Source: Aliishimia sp045106335
GTDB lineage: Bacteria > Pseudomonadota > Alphaproteobacteria > Rhodobacterales > Rhodobacteraceae
Direction: 5' to 3'
NCBI GenBank assembly: GCA_045106335.1
Contig: JBGCEM010000024.1
Coordinates: 62,001-126,000, forward strand
DNA: 64,000 bases
Shown here: in pieces, positions 26,139 through 34,797 of the stretch
Layout: every line of letters begins with the position of its first letter
Position numbering within the stretch: position 1 is the first letter of the stretch
Notes under the pieces: model-generated
Told to the model about the DNA's origin: nothing
What the model saw: only the letters and a program-made list of their open reading frames with translations
The model's database searches: none
Program-made: the position numbers and the translations under genes

Positions 26139-27381
26139 CGCTTTCCCCGGGTTGGTACAATGCCCCCTTGCCGAGCATATCCAGACACAGCTCTGCCGTC
26201 CAAGGCAGCATCAAGGACCCACAACGGCTGTCCCGATAGAGCCGTTCCAACGGCAAGGATCGCAACATCGACTGACCGCCACAGGTGCGGATCGCCAGTT
26301 GTGCTAGCTCATTTGCATTTTCCATCACCGTGTGCTGCGCGACCCATGCGCGCATCAGACTGTCCTGGCTGGGATCGGGTTTGGCTTCGGATATCGCCTG
26401 AAACCACACTGCTTTGGTTTGCTCAAGCATCACCCGCATCTGCGCAACAGCAAGCTGTTTGGTCGGATACATGCGACGTTTGACGGGCGGCGTGCCAGGC
26501 ACTTCGCCGCGCAAATAGCTGACTGTGAAATCATAACAGGCCTGCGCGATCCCAACATAAGCGGGCGTGAGGGTCATGAACATATGTGGCCATCGGCGCG
26601 CGGCACTGGGATAGACGCCCATTGGCATCAACTGAGCCTCATCGGGCACAAACACATCCTCAAAAATCAACGTGCGCGAGACGGTGCCGCGCATCCCCAA
26701 CGGATCCCATTCCCCTTCGACCCGTACACCTTCGGCGTCAGCAGGTACGGCGATATACATCGTATTGCGGCGTGAATGTGCGTCGTTGGGCTGCATCAAT
26801 GCGGTGCACAGCGCGCCGTAATAATTGGCGTGCCCGGATAGGGAGGCAAAAATTTTCTTGCCATTAATCCGCCAGCCGCCGGCTACCTTCAGCGCAGTTG
26901 TGCCAAACGCCTTAAACCCCGCCGCCGCCGCGCCGCCTTCGGAAAAGGGCTGCGCATAGATCTTGCCGTCGTTCAGGATCCGCCCGTAATGCAAGCGCCG
27001 CATCGCCTGATGCTGGGCGCGCGTGTCATCGTCAAACTCGAGCTGATCCAGCAGATCACCGGTCCACAAGCAGGACGACACATGCATGTTAAACGTCAGC
27101 GCCGTGGCTCCGCAAAACCGTCCGATCTCGGTCGCGGTCAGCATATAGGTTTTCAGATCCGCGCCCAATCCGCCTTCGCTTTTGGGGATGCAAATGCCTA
27201 GCAATCCAGACGTGGCCAAGTCATTGTAGTTTTCGGTCGGAAAGCTGGCAGTGCGGTCGTAATGCGCAGCACGCGGTGCAAAATTCGCCGATGCCAAATC
27301 CCTGGCCAAGGTCGACAAATCGGCCTGTTGCTGGGTTAATCCCCAGGCGTCAGGTTCGAAAATTGGGGCGATATCGCTCAT
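26128..27381 (-). CDS. Acyl-CoA dehydrogenase family protein
   Basis: 417 residues with the acyl-CoA dehydrogenase layout: an N-terminal helical domain (PTENYNDLATSGLLGICIPKSEGGLGAD), a middle beta domain (KVAGGWRINGKKIFASLSG and DPLGMRGTVSRTLIFEDVFVP) and a C-terminal four-helix domain ending in AIRTCGGQSMLRSLPLERLYRD. It should bind FAD. This branch also includes flavin monooxygenases and hydroxylases of the DszC/HpaB-like type, so dehydrogenation of a CoA ester is likely but not certain. The start overlaps the upstream hydrolase stop by 4 bases. Confidence 0.86.
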   Translation of the reverse strand: MSDIAPIFEPDAWGLTQQQADLSTLARDLASANFAPRAAHYDRTASFPTENYNDLATSGLLGICIPKSEGGLGADLKTYMLTATEIGRFCGATALTFNMHVSSCLWTGDLLDQLEFDDDTRAQHQAMRRLHYGRILNDGKIYAQPFSEGGAAAAGFKAFGTTALKVAGGWRINGKKIFASLSGHANYYGALCTALMQPNDAHSRRNTMYIAVPADAEGVRVEGEWDPLGMRGTVSRTLIFEDVFVPDEAQLMPMGVYPSAARRWPHMFMTLTPAYVGIAQACYDFTVSYLRGEVPGTPPVKRRMYPTKQLAVAQMRVMLEQTKAVWFQAISEAKPDPSQDSLMRAWVAQHTVMENANELAQLAIRTCGGQSMLRSLPLERLYRDSRCGSLMLPWTAELCLDMLGKGALYQPGESDDD

Positions 27382-28157
27382 ACCGGTCTCATTTCATTCA
27401 AAAAATTTGACAATAGGGCGTTGAACATTTGGGGCTGTTCCTGGTGCAGCATATGTCCGGCCCCGTCGAGCACATGGACCTGCGCATTGGGGATGCGCGC
27501 GGCCATTTTTTCCATCGTTTTGACAGGGGCATTGCGGTCCACGGATCCAGCGACCAACATTGCAGGACAGGCCAAATCACCCAGATCACGCGCACGATCA
27601 AATGTGACGAGGCACTGCAAAATACCGCGCCAAGTGGCTTCTGGAACACGGGCCAGCGCGGCTTCTATCTGTTTGATTTCTAATGGGTCTGCATCTGGCC
27701 CTACCAAATGTGGGGCAGTTTCAGCAGCCATCTGTGCCATGGTTTGACCCTGGTCTAACGGGTCTAGCCGAGCCTTTAGAAACGCCGCTTTGAAACTGTC
27801 ATCGCGCCCGCCAAACCGTGGCGTTGTGGCCACCAAACTGATCGACGCCACTTGATGCGGAACCCGCAACGCATGATCCAACGCAAGCATCCCGCCAATA
27901 GACTGCCCCAGCAGATGGACCGGTCCGCCAAGCCCATCAATCAACGCCTGTAGCCGCTGCGACAAATGGGCAAAATCGGGCGGCATTTGACGAACTTCTG
28001 AGGCGCCATACCCGGGCATGTTCCAAGCAACCACGCGGGTGTCGGCAAACGCGCTCATCTGATGGTGAAAGCTGCTCGCATCTGTGCCGATCCCATGCAG
28101 GCAAAGCAATGTGCGACTGCCCTGACCTGCCACTTTATAGCTCAGCCCGTCGATCAT
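27378..28157 (-). CDS. Alpha/beta hydrolase
   Basis: 259 residues of the alpha/beta-hydrolase fold with oxyanion motif CLHGIGTD, nucleophile elbow LGQSIGG, the acid region VAGSVDRNAPV and catalytic His in GAGHMLHQEQP. Typical members cleave C-C or ester/amide bonds, for example 3-oxoadipate enol-lactonase or ring-fission-product hydrolases. It overlaps the NicX-like gene by 4 bases. In nicotinate degradation the N-formylmaleamate deformylase NicD is also an alpha/beta hydrolase, so a similar step after ring opening is possible here. The substrate is inferred from context only. Confidence 0.85.
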   Translation of the reverse strand: MIDGLSYKVAGQGSRTLLCLHGIGTDASSFHHQMSAFADTRVVAWNMPGYGASEVRQMPPDFAHLSQRLQALIDGLGGPVHLLGQSIGGMLALDHALRVPHQVASISLVATTPRFGGRDDSFKAAFLKARLDPLDQGQTMAQMAAETAPHLVGPDADPLEIKQIEAALARVPEATWRGILQCLVTFDRARDLGDLACPAMLVAGSVDRNAPVKTMEKMAARIPNAQVHVLDGAGHMLHQEQPQMFNALLSNFLNEMRPV

Positions 28158-29260
28158 ACCGGCACGCCTTTGCTCACAACAAGGTCCCCATCCAAGCGGA
28201 TATCGCAGCCCATCATCGGCAAATCAAAATGGCCACGTGTGAAGCGTTTTGCGAACTCATTCGCGCCTGTCGAGTACAGAAAATTTCCGGCCAAAGCGCG
28301 TAGTTCAGTGCCATTTAAGTCGTGTTTATCATACATTGTAAGCGCTTCGTAGCGTGCGGCAGGGTTCAGTCCCCAGCCCACATGGCTGGTAGCAAAGGCC
28401 AAAGGATCGTCGAAATCCGCAAGGTAGCTGCGCATCAACTTTGCATCGGTGCCTGTGCCGTCGATCTGTGTCACGAAATCGGCATCTAAAGTGAACACCA
28501 CCTGGGACTCAAAATAGCGTTTAAACGTTAGGTTCAAATCCCCTGGCTGGAACACCAAACGCCCATTGACCGAACCTGCTTTGGGAAAGCTGACGATCAA
28601 ACCCGCGGGCCAATGCGCCAAGGTACCAGGGCGATCAGTATAGCCCCAAATTCCGACGCTGGCTGCTCCTGTCATATCGACGTGCAACTCTGTTCCAGCA
28701 TCCGACGTCACTGTCATTTCGGACGCGTTGCGGCAGCGGCCCATCGCCGCGCGGACTGTTGCTTTCATTTTGGGATCCGGCACAAGCCGTGCCAAGATAT
28801 CGGGATGTTCGTTTGAAATATTCAGGATGCGCGCGCCTGATTGCAGGATCTTTCCAGTTTGGCGCGCATGCATGAGGCCCTCGATCGTTAGGTCAATGAC
28901 TACATCGGCGGCACATAATTGATCGACAGCAACCGGTGCTGTGTTCAAGGCCTCGCAAGACCCAGTGGATCGAATAATCGGCCCGTCAGGCGCGGAAGGC
29001 GAGGGTACAACAAGGGATTTAAACGCCAGCCCCATATCGGCCAAAGCCGCCCTCGCCAACGCAACATTCACACTGCGGGATCCCGTTTCGGACAGCACGA
29101 CCACCTGTTCGGACGACGTGATCTGACACAACTCAAAAACTTGGCGAAAGGCTGCCTGCCAGCTGGGGTTGTGTTCACTCGAATACATCATCCCAAATGT
29201 GTCACAGCCCGCGCTGATTTGGTCAAGATCGTTTCGCTGGACCTGAGACAGTCGCGCCAA
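28154..29260 (-). CDS. NicX-like ring-cleavage dioxygenase (aminopeptidase M29 fold)
   Basis: 368 residues, starting with a TTG at 29260. The C-terminal part has His293 (TSHVGWGLNP) and a His344-x-Asp346 pair (TRGHFDLPM). This matches in order and spacing the iron ligands reported for 2,5-dihydroxypyridine 5,6-dioxygenase NicX (His265, His318, Asp320). The homologous M29 aminopeptidases need two further Glu ligands, and I see no good equivalents (FPKAGSVNG where a Glu loop is expected). Cleavage of a dihydroxypyridine or related ring is therefore a reasonable inference. It is first in an operon with a hydrolase, an acyl-CoA dehydrogenase and a CoA ligase. Confidence 0.6.
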   Translation of the reverse strand: MARLSQVQRNDLDQISAGCDTFGMMYSSEHNPSWQAAFRQVFELCQITSSEQVVVLSETGSRSVNVALARAALADMGLAFKSLVVPSPSAPDGPIIRSTGSCEALNTAPVAVDQLCAADVVIDLTIEGLMHARQTGKILQSGARILNISNEHPDILARLVPDPKMKATVRAAMGRCRNASEMTVTSDAGTELHVDMTGAASVGIWGYTDRPGTLAHWPAGLIVSFPKAGSVNGRLVFQPGDLNLTFKRYFESQVVFTLDADFVTQIDGTGTDAKLMRSYLADFDDPLAFATSHVGWGLNPAARYEALTMYDKHDLNGTELRALAGNFLYSTGANEFAKRFTRGHFDLPMMGCDIRLDGDLVVSKGVPV

Positions 29261-29324
29261 AAGGTAGCGCTGGACGGCGCTGTGAAACGCGGGCTAAGTC
29301 TGTGGGAACAAACAAAGGTGCACA

Positions 29325-30365
29325 ATGTTTCTGAAAAATGCTTGGTATGTCGCCGCTTGGGATCATGAAGTCACCCGTGAGTTGCAGCAACTCTTGGTGC
29401 TTGGTGAAAAGATCTGCGTGTTCCGCACCGAGGCAGGCGATCTGGTCGCCCTTGAAGACGCCTGCCCGCACCGCAAACTGCCTTTGTCGAAAGGCCGGAT
29501 TAAAGGGGACACGGTCGAATGCGGCTATCACGGGCTGACGTTCAACTGTGTGGGTCAATGCGTTTGGGCGCCGGGGACTGGCGGGATCCCGTCCAACGCC
29601 AAAGTGCACGCCTATCCCTTGTACAAGAAATATGGGTTGGTTTGGATTTGGATGGGCAACCCGGCTTTGGCCGATCCTTTAGACATCTTCGAAATCGAAA
29701 ACTACGATAACCCAGAATGGGGCATCAATCGTGGCGCGGCGATGGAGCTGGATTGTAACTACCTGCTAATGTGCGATAATTTGCTGGATCCGACCCATGT
29801 GGCGTGGGTACATCAAAGCAGTTTTGCCGCAGCTGCCACCAAAGATACGCCGCTGCGGATCACCAAAAACGAGACTGGCGTTATCGTGCACCGTTGGATG
29901 ATGGATCACGAACCGGCCCCGTTTTACAAAAAAGTGGTGGAATTCGAGGGCAATTGCGACCGCCTCCAACATTACGAGGTCCGCTACCCCTCGCATGCCT
30001 TGGTCCGTGCTATATTTACCCCGGCAGGCACTGGTGGCCCGGATGGTTCCTTGCACGACAAAACGTTCATCATGGACAGTTACAACTTTATGACGCCCAC
30101 AAATGAGGGTCAAACGCGCTATTATTGGTTCCAACTGCGCAACATCCGCCCCGATGATGCCGCCCTGTCGCAGATGATGACGGAAGATGTGCAGCATGCC
30201 TTTGAAGAAGACCGCGATGTGCTGAACGAGGTTCAAAAAGGCATGAGTAACAAAACCTCGCCCCATATCGACCTACCAATTGATGGAGGCCAATTGCGGT
30301 TCCGCCGCCAGCTTCAAGCCATAATCAACGAAGAACAACAAGTCGATCGGCAAATGGCGGAATAA
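29325..30365 (+). CDS. Rieske non-heme iron oxygenase (vanillate O-demethylase VanA-like)
   Basis: 346 residues. The Rieske [2Fe-2S] ligands are CPH (47-49) and CGYH (66-69). The mononuclear iron site is DNLLDPTHVAWVH (151-163), giving His158 and His163. The length and the N-terminus MFLKNAWYVAAW match the VanA group, which O-demethylates methoxylated aromatic acids. No ferredoxin-reductase partner (VanB type) is next to it, so electrons must come from elsewhere. Vanillate from ferulate would fit the neighbouring feruloyl-CoA-synthase-like gene, but the substrate is not proven. Confidence 0.82.
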   Translation: MFLKNAWYVAAWDHEVTRELQQLLVLGEKICVFRTEAGDLVALEDACPHRKLPLSKGRIKGDTVECGYHGLTFNCVGQCVWAPGTGGIPSNAKVHAYPLYKKYGLVWIWMGNPALADPLDIFEIENYDNPEWGINRGAAMELDCNYLLMCDNLLDPTHVAWVHQSSFAAAATKDTPLRITKNETGVIVHRWMMDHEPAPFYKKVVEFEGNCDRLQHYEVRYPSHALVRAIFTPAGTGGPDGSLHDKTFIMDSYNFMTPTNEGQTRYYWFQLRNIRPDDAALSQMMTEDVQHAFEEDRDVLNEVQKGMSNKTSPHIDLPIDGGQLRFRRQLQAIINEEQQVDRQMAE

Positions 30366-30423
30366 GCGCTTGCCCATTGCGCCATGTCACAAGATTTGAA
30401 CACTCAGAACCCCGAAAGATCAT

Positions 30424-30831
30424 ATGCCCAAATTGAAAATCTCAGCCGCCCAGATGGTCGAAAATGCCAGGAATCGGATCGAAGAAGTCGAGACGCCCGA
30501 TTTGATCAAAAGGGTCGCCGATCCCAATGTCGTCATCGTCGATATCCGGGATGTGCGCGAACGCCAACGCTCCGGGTTTATTCCCGGATCAGTACATGCA
30601 CCACGCGGCATGGTCGAATTCTGGGTCGATCCTGACAGCCCATATTTCAAAGAGGTCTTCGGCCAAGACAAAACATATGTCTTTCACTGTGCCAGCGGAT
30701 GGCGGTCAGCCCTGACAGTGGCAACGTTGCAAGACATGGGGTTCAAGGCCGCACATTTGAAAGAGGGTTTTTCAACTTGGGAAAAACACGGTGGCCCCGT
30801 TGAAAAACCTGAACCGCCCTCGAAAGCTTAG
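30424..30831 (+). CDS. Rhodanese-like sulfurtransferase
   Basis: A 135-residue single rhodanese domain. VVIVDIRDVRERQRSGFIPGSVHAPRG is the usual first half, and Cys89 starts the active-site loop CASGWRS. It could transfer sulfane sulfur to cyanide or a thiol, or act as a persulfide carrier. It lies 58 bases after the Rieske gene on the same strand. A role in iron-sulfur supply for that enzyme is only a thought. Confidence 0.85.
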   Translation: MPKLKISAAQMVENARNRIEEVETPDLIKRVADPNVVIVDIRDVRERQRSGFIPGSVHAPRGMVEFWVDPDSPYFKEVFGQDKTYVFHCASGWRSALTVATLQDMGFKAAHLKEGFSTWEKHGGPVEKPEPPSKA

Positions 30832-30849
30832 CGACAAAGGGCAAGATGA

Positions 30850-31458
30850 CTAATCACTTGCTGCGTTATGTTTCCCAACAGACCAACCCGTCGCATCTGC
30901 CAATCTCTCTGTGCCGCGTGCATGCGGCAGCTCTTCCAAAGATGTTCCCATACTGTCATTCCACCGATTTAAGTACCCAAATAACGCTACGACAGCCGTA
31001 ATCTCAGCAATCGCATCTTCGGACCAATGCGCCCGCAGTCGGTCAGCAACATCATCCGTCACCATATTCGGAACCGAAGCCGCAGCATGCGCAAAAGCCA
31101 ACGCCGCTTTTTCCGCATCAGAATAATGCGGATTGTTTTCAAATTCATAAACGCCGTTAAGCCGCTCTTCCGAGGCGCCAAAACGTTCCGAGGCCAAAAT
31201 CATATGTGCCTGACAATACAAACACCCGGATGCAAAACTGGCAACGTAGCCAATCAAGCGTTTGAATTCTAACGTAACTTCGCCGTAATCCGCCATCACC
31301 GCTTTGTTAAGCTCAGTATACGCAAGCGCAATCGCAGGGCGGCGCGCCATCGTACGAATAGAGTTCGGGATGCCCCCTAACGTTCCACGAAAAAAAGAAA
31401 ATTCTTCAAGTAGTTCTGGCTCTAACGCAGCTTCTTCTAAGGCGGGAATAAGTGGCAT
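30850..31458 (-). CDS. AhpD/carboxymuconolactone decarboxylase-like peroxidase-related protein
   Basis: 202 residues with the AhpD-type redox motif SGCLYCQAHMILA (Cys79, Cys82, His85), a helical CMD-family fold and the length of the peroxidase-related branch. It probably reduces peroxides or disulfides in the cytosol. It faces the rhodanese gene convergently with 18 bases between stops. No operon partner is evident on its own strand. Confidence 0.8.
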   Translation of the reverse strand: MPLIPALEEAALEPELLEEFSFFRGTLGGIPNSIRTMARRPAIALAYTELNKAVMADYGEVTLEFKRLIGYVASFASGCLYCQAHMILASERFGASEERLNGVYEFENNPHYSDAEKAALAFAHAAASVPNMVTDDVADRLRAHWSEDAIAEITAVVALFGYLNRWNDSMGTSLEELPHARGTERLADATGWSVGKHNAASD

Positions 31459-31546
31459 CCAATGTCTCCTAACTCAGTCAACTCAACCTAAATCCCTGCT
31501 AACAAACAAACCAGTGAAGAGTGCGACAGGGGCGCTGGCTTCACCC

Positions 31547-31951
31547 TCAAACGCTCAGTTGACTGCTTTTCAAGACGCGCACACCACTGATCCGCCACCC
31601 GTCCGCAGTCTGCGTCATCGAATATTCCAGCAAAAAAGCCCGACCTGCCGAATCCACGACATCCACATCCTGAAATGTCTGCCCGTTTTCTACACGCAAG
31701 TCGCGATACTTTACATCAGAAGGTCGCCAGACCATCGGATACCCTTGCTGAACCATCCGACCAAAATTCTGCGGCGTTCCAAACAAACCTTGAATATTTG
31801 GGTGCGCATATTCAAATGCTGTTGTGAAATCATCCACCTGAAAGGCTTCGATTTGACTGGAAATCACGCGCCTTATCTCATCTTGCTGAGCATCCGCGCG
31901 GGGCGCAACCATCAAAAAACAAAGCGCAATCGCCAGAATAAAATACCGCAT
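31547..31951 (-). CDS. DUF4864-type secreted protein
   Basis: 134 residues from ATG 31951, preceded by GAGAGAGAGG. A signal peptide (MRYFILAIALCFLMVAPRADA) is followed by a small NTF2-like/DUF4864 domain, recognised from IRRVISSQIEAFQVDDFTTAFEYAHPNI and WRISGVRVL. The family is widespread in Rhodobacterales and of unknown function, probably periplasmic. The upstream in-frame extension to 31999 lacks a ribosome binding site and is not included. Confidence 0.75.
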   Translation of the reverse strand: MRYFILAIALCFLMVAPRADAQQDEIRRVISSQIEAFQVDDFTTAFEYAHPNIQGLFGTPQNFGRMVQQGYPMVWRPSDVKYRDLRVENGQTFQDVDVVDSAGRAFLLEYSMTQTADGWRISGVRVLKSSQLSV

Positions 31952-32023
31952 GTGACACCTCTCTCTCTCCACAAAATAGCTAGCGTCGCACACCCTCAAA
32001 TCAAATTTGTCTTCACTTAGCCT

Positions 32024-32059
32024 TTAAACTCCGGGAGGTTTGGAGGGCAGCGCCCTCCA
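32024..32059. repeat. REP-like intergenic palindrome, copy 1
   Basis: TTAAACTCCGGG, a G-rich link, then an 8-base-pair stem TGGAGGGC/GCCCTCCA around AGC (32041-32059). A relative with the same head and a G/C-rich stem is at 44509-44544. Both lie between - strand genes and in the same orientation. It could be a small dispersed element or a recurring terminator form. Confidence 0.5.
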
Positions 32060-32083
32060 TGGCCTGTGCGGCCGCGCACAAAT

Positions 32084-32106
32084 AAAAACGCGCGGGCGTA
32101 GCCCGC
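32084..32106 (-). terminator. Rho-independent terminator of lysK
   Basis: Read on the - strand, a GCGGGC-TAC-GCCCGC hairpin begins 17 bases after the lysK stop and is followed by GCG and a run of five T. It is a standard intrinsic terminator. Confidence 0.75.
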
Positions 32107-32123
32107 ACCAGTCTTTTAAGATC

Positions 32124-33701
32124 TTAGGTAAGCAAATCCCCGGCAAGTGCCTGATCAATTAAACTGATGGTTTCTTCCACACCATATAGCGCGATAAATC
32201 CACCGAACCGAGGTCCCTGAGACGCACCCAACAGAACTTCATACAACGCCGTAAACCAAGCGCGCATAGGGTCAAACCGATCCCGCCCAACTGTATAGAC
32301 AATCCCTTGCAGTGTTTCGTCATCGCGCGCGCCGTCATGGGCGGCCAAGGCATCGCGTAAAGCGCGCAAAGCCTCCGCCTCAACGTCACTTGCCGCGCGA
32401 TAGGTTTTGGCTGGCTTCACGAAATCATTGTAATACCGAACAGCAAACCCGGCTGCTTGATCCAGATCAGGATGTGTCTGCGCCGTTGCATCGGGCGCGT
32501 AGCGGCGAATGAAGCCCCACAACGTGTCCGTATCCTCAGCCCCTGAAACAGAGGCCAAGTTCAACATCATCCCGAATGGGATCAGCATCGAAGACTGCGG
32601 AACATCGCCGCCGTGGATGTGAAACACAGGATTGTTCAACTGTTGCGTCTGATCCTGCCCCTCAAAAGCGCGCAATTGTTGATGGTATTCATCCACCGCT
32701 TTGGGAATCACATCAAAAAACATCCGCTTGGCGGTCTTTGGTTTTTGGTACATGAAATATGACAGGCTCTCGGCGCTGGCATAGGTCAGCCATTCGTCAA
32801 TGCTGACACCATTCCCCGAGGTTTTCGAAATCTTCTGCCCGTTTTCATCCAAGAACAATTCGTATGTGAAATGCTCGGGCTTGCGCTGCCCCAGGATTTC
32901 ACAAATGCGATCATAGATTGGCGTGTTGGTGGAATGGTCTTTGCCATACATCTCAAAATCGACGCCCAAAGCAGCCCAGCGCGCGCCAAAATCGGGCTTC
33001 CATTGCAGCTTCACATTGCCGCCCGTTATCGGCAGGGTCATTTCGCTGCCATCAGGATCATCAAAGGTGATCGTGCCCGCCTTTGCATCCACATTTTTCA
33101 CCGGCACATACATTACCCGCCCCGTGTCGGGGTGGATCGGCAAAAAGATCGAATAGGTCGCAGCGCGTTCAGGGCGCAGGGATTTAAGCATCACTTTCAT
33201 GATGTCATCATATTTTTCCGCAGCGCGCAGCAGAACTGGATCAAACTGACCCGAGCGATAGAATTGCGTGGCGGAAATAAACTCGTATTCAAAGCCAAAC
33301 GTGTCCAAAAACCGCTGCAACATCGCGTTGTTATGCGCGCCAAAGCTGTCATGGGTGCCAAATGGATCCGGGACCGAGGTCAGTGGCTTTTGCAAATGCT
33401 CTTCAAGACTGGCGGCATTTGGGACGTTGCCGGGCACTTTGCGCATTCCGTCCAGGTCGTCGGAAAAGCAAATTAGCTTGGTTGGAATATCGGAAATCAT
33501 CTCAAACGCACGTCGCACCATTGTGGTACGGGCCACCTCGCCAAAGGTGCCGATATGGGGCAAACCCGACGGACCATAGCCCGTTTCAAACAGCACATAT
33601 CCTTTGTCGGGCGGCGTCTTGGCATAGCGTTTCAAGATCCCGCGCGCCGCTTCAAAAGGCCAGGCTTTGCTGTTCATCGCCGCATCACGCAGGGTGGTCA
33701 T
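32124..33701 (-). CDS. lysK: Class I lysyl-tRNA synthetase
   Basis: A 525-residue class I lysyl-tRNA synthetase, the archaeal/alphaproteobacterial form. The HIGH-type motif is PSGLPHIGTFGE near residue 42, and the KMSKS-type motif is KISKTSG in the middle. The protein ends in the helical anticodon-binding part typical of the family. ATG 33701 is chosen because GGAGAG lies about nine bases upstream; the frame runs open to 33743. It charges tRNA-Lys with lysine and ATP. It appears to be a single-gene unit with its own terminator. Confidence 0.93.
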   Translation of the reverse strand: MTTLRDAAMNSKAWPFEAARGILKRYAKTPPDKGYVLFETGYGPSGLPHIGTFGEVARTTMVRRAFEMISDIPTKLICFSDDLDGMRKVPGNVPNAASLEEHLQKPLTSVPDPFGTHDSFGAHNNAMLQRFLDTFGFEYEFISATQFYRSGQFDPVLLRAAEKYDDIMKVMLKSLRPERAATYSIFLPIHPDTGRVMYVPVKNVDAKAGTITFDDPDGSEMTLPITGGNVKLQWKPDFGARWAALGVDFEMYGKDHSTNTPIYDRICEILGQRKPEHFTYELFLDENGQKISKTSGNGVSIDEWLTYASAESLSYFMYQKPKTAKRMFFDVIPKAVDEYHQQLRAFEGQDQTQQLNNPVFHIHGGDVPQSSMLIPFGMMLNLASVSGAEDTDTLWGFIRRYAPDATAQTHPDLDQAAGFAVRYYNDFVKPAKTYRAASDVEAEALRALRDALAAHDGARDDETLQGIVYTVGRDRFDPMRAWFTALYEVLLGASQGPRFGGFIALYGVEETISLIDQALAGDLLT

Positions 33702-33824
33702 TTTTTTTACTCTCCAAGCAAACGACATGCACGGAATGCACATGAAGCGGCCACTCCCTATTGTGTGGTCGCCTTGCGGTCAATAACTAGAGGGAAGAGC
33801 AGCCCGGTAAAGAAGGAGCCCGCG

Positions 33825-34250
33825 ATGGCCCAGGATAATGTACATGCGATGAGCCCAGAGGATTGTCTGGTCGCTTTAATGATTGCCGTGTCTGCGTCAG
33901 ATGAGGACATTCGCACCACTGAATTGATCAAAATTCAGTACGCTGTGAATATTTTGCCGGTCTTTTCAGGGTATGACGCAGATCGGATGCAACTGGTCAG
34001 CCAAGCGGTGTTTGATTTGTTCGAGCAAGAGGACGGATTGGACGCATTATTTGGTCTTGTACGCGACAATTTGCCTGAAAAGCTGAATGAAACGGCTTAT
34101 GCACTGGCCTGTGACGTTGCCGCTGCGGATGGTCATTTGGAGGAAACCGAGCTGCGTCTTCTGGAAGAAATTCGCTATGAGCTAAATATTGATCGCCTGC
34201 ACGCAGCTGCGATTGAGCGCGGCGCTCGGGCGCGGCACACCAGTCTTTAG
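33825..34250 (+). CDS. TerB-family protein
   Basis: 141 residues with AAGGAG eight bases before the ATG. The helical TerB-type pattern is seen in CLVALMIAVSASDEDIRTTELIKI, ACDVAAADGHLEETELRLL and a final Ile-Asp helix; the acidic D-x-x-x-x-E residues could bind metal as in tellurite-resistance TerB. No other ter gene is nearby, so a link to tellurite is not implied. The frame open upstream to 33555 overlaps lysK in antisense and is not coding. Confidence 0.75.
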   Translation: MAQDNVHAMSPEDCLVALMIAVSASDEDIRTTELIKIQYAVNILPVFSGYDADRMQLVSQAVFDLFEQEDGLDALFGLVRDNLPEKLNETAYALACDVAAADGHLEETELRLLEEIRYELNIDRLHAAAIERGARARHTSL

Positions 34251-34266
34251 GACCGTACAAATGGGA

Positions 34267-34689
34267 TTATTTGCGACGCGCCAAAATACCCCAGGCGCGT
34301 TTGGCAGGGCTTTCTTGCGAAAAGATCGTTTGACTGGGCTGGGGGTGGGACAACATCATCCGAACTGTAGAAAGTTCTGACATATCAGCGCCTTGGGTCT
34401 CAGATATATCAATCAGTTCTAACGCTTCGCGCTGCAACGCTTCATAAAGCGCACCTTGTCGCCAAGCGGCGCGCGCCAATGCCAGAATAAAATCGCAGTA
34501 CAATCCGCCGGATTGAAGAACTTGGGAGTACTCATCGCGCATCTGGGCCACGATCATCTGTGCCGTCGCGCCCCGTTGCAAGTTAAATACAAAATCATCG
34601 GCAACAGCTTGACAGAACCCAAGGCGGTCAATTCCCGGTGTAGTGATTTCGGCTGCGTCTTTCACTAAGGTCGACCCCACGTCGTGCAA
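34267..34689 (-). CDS. Hypothetical 140-residue protein
   Basis: I do not recognise this protein. It is helical, cytosolic, with no signal peptide, membrane helix or metal cluster. A stretch near the middle (FILALARAAWRQGALYEALQREALELIDI) looks like an amphipathic helix pair, and the C-terminus is basic (AKRAWGILARRK). It faces the TerB gene convergently, 16 bases from stop to stop. A 5-base palindrome (TTAAC-TCTT-GTTAA, 34689-34702) lies at its start. Confidence 0.55.
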   Translation of the reverse strand: MHDVGSTLVKDAAEITTPGIDRLGFCQAVADDFVFNLQRGATAQMIVAQMRDEYSQVLQSGGLYCDFILALARAAWRQGALYEALQREALELIDISETQGADMSELSTVRMMLSHPQPSQTIFSQESPAKRAWGILARRK

Positions 34690-34797
34690 TTAACTCTTGT
34701 TAACAAATTCCAACCCTGACGGGAAGTCCGCATAAATTGCCGTGACGTCAACTTGGACGCGGCGCGCCTGCTTGGTGGGTCCTCTAACGCAGATTTC

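Noticed and set aside
28154..29260. Simple call as leucyl aminopeptidase (M29)
   Set aside because: His293 and the His344-x-Asp346 pair fit, but I could not find the two Glu ligands needed by M29 peptidases; NicX-like is preferred.
31304..32020. 238-codon + strand frame across the AhpD-like and DUF4864 genes
   Set aside because: Spans two convincing - strand genes and the gap; low-complexity, no domain.
32871..33476. 201-codon + strand frame opposite lysK
   Set aside because: Shadow of a conserved housekeeping gene.
33825..34250. Tellurite-resistance locus
   Set aside because: Only a lone TerB-type protein is present; no terC, terD or terZ genes are nearby.
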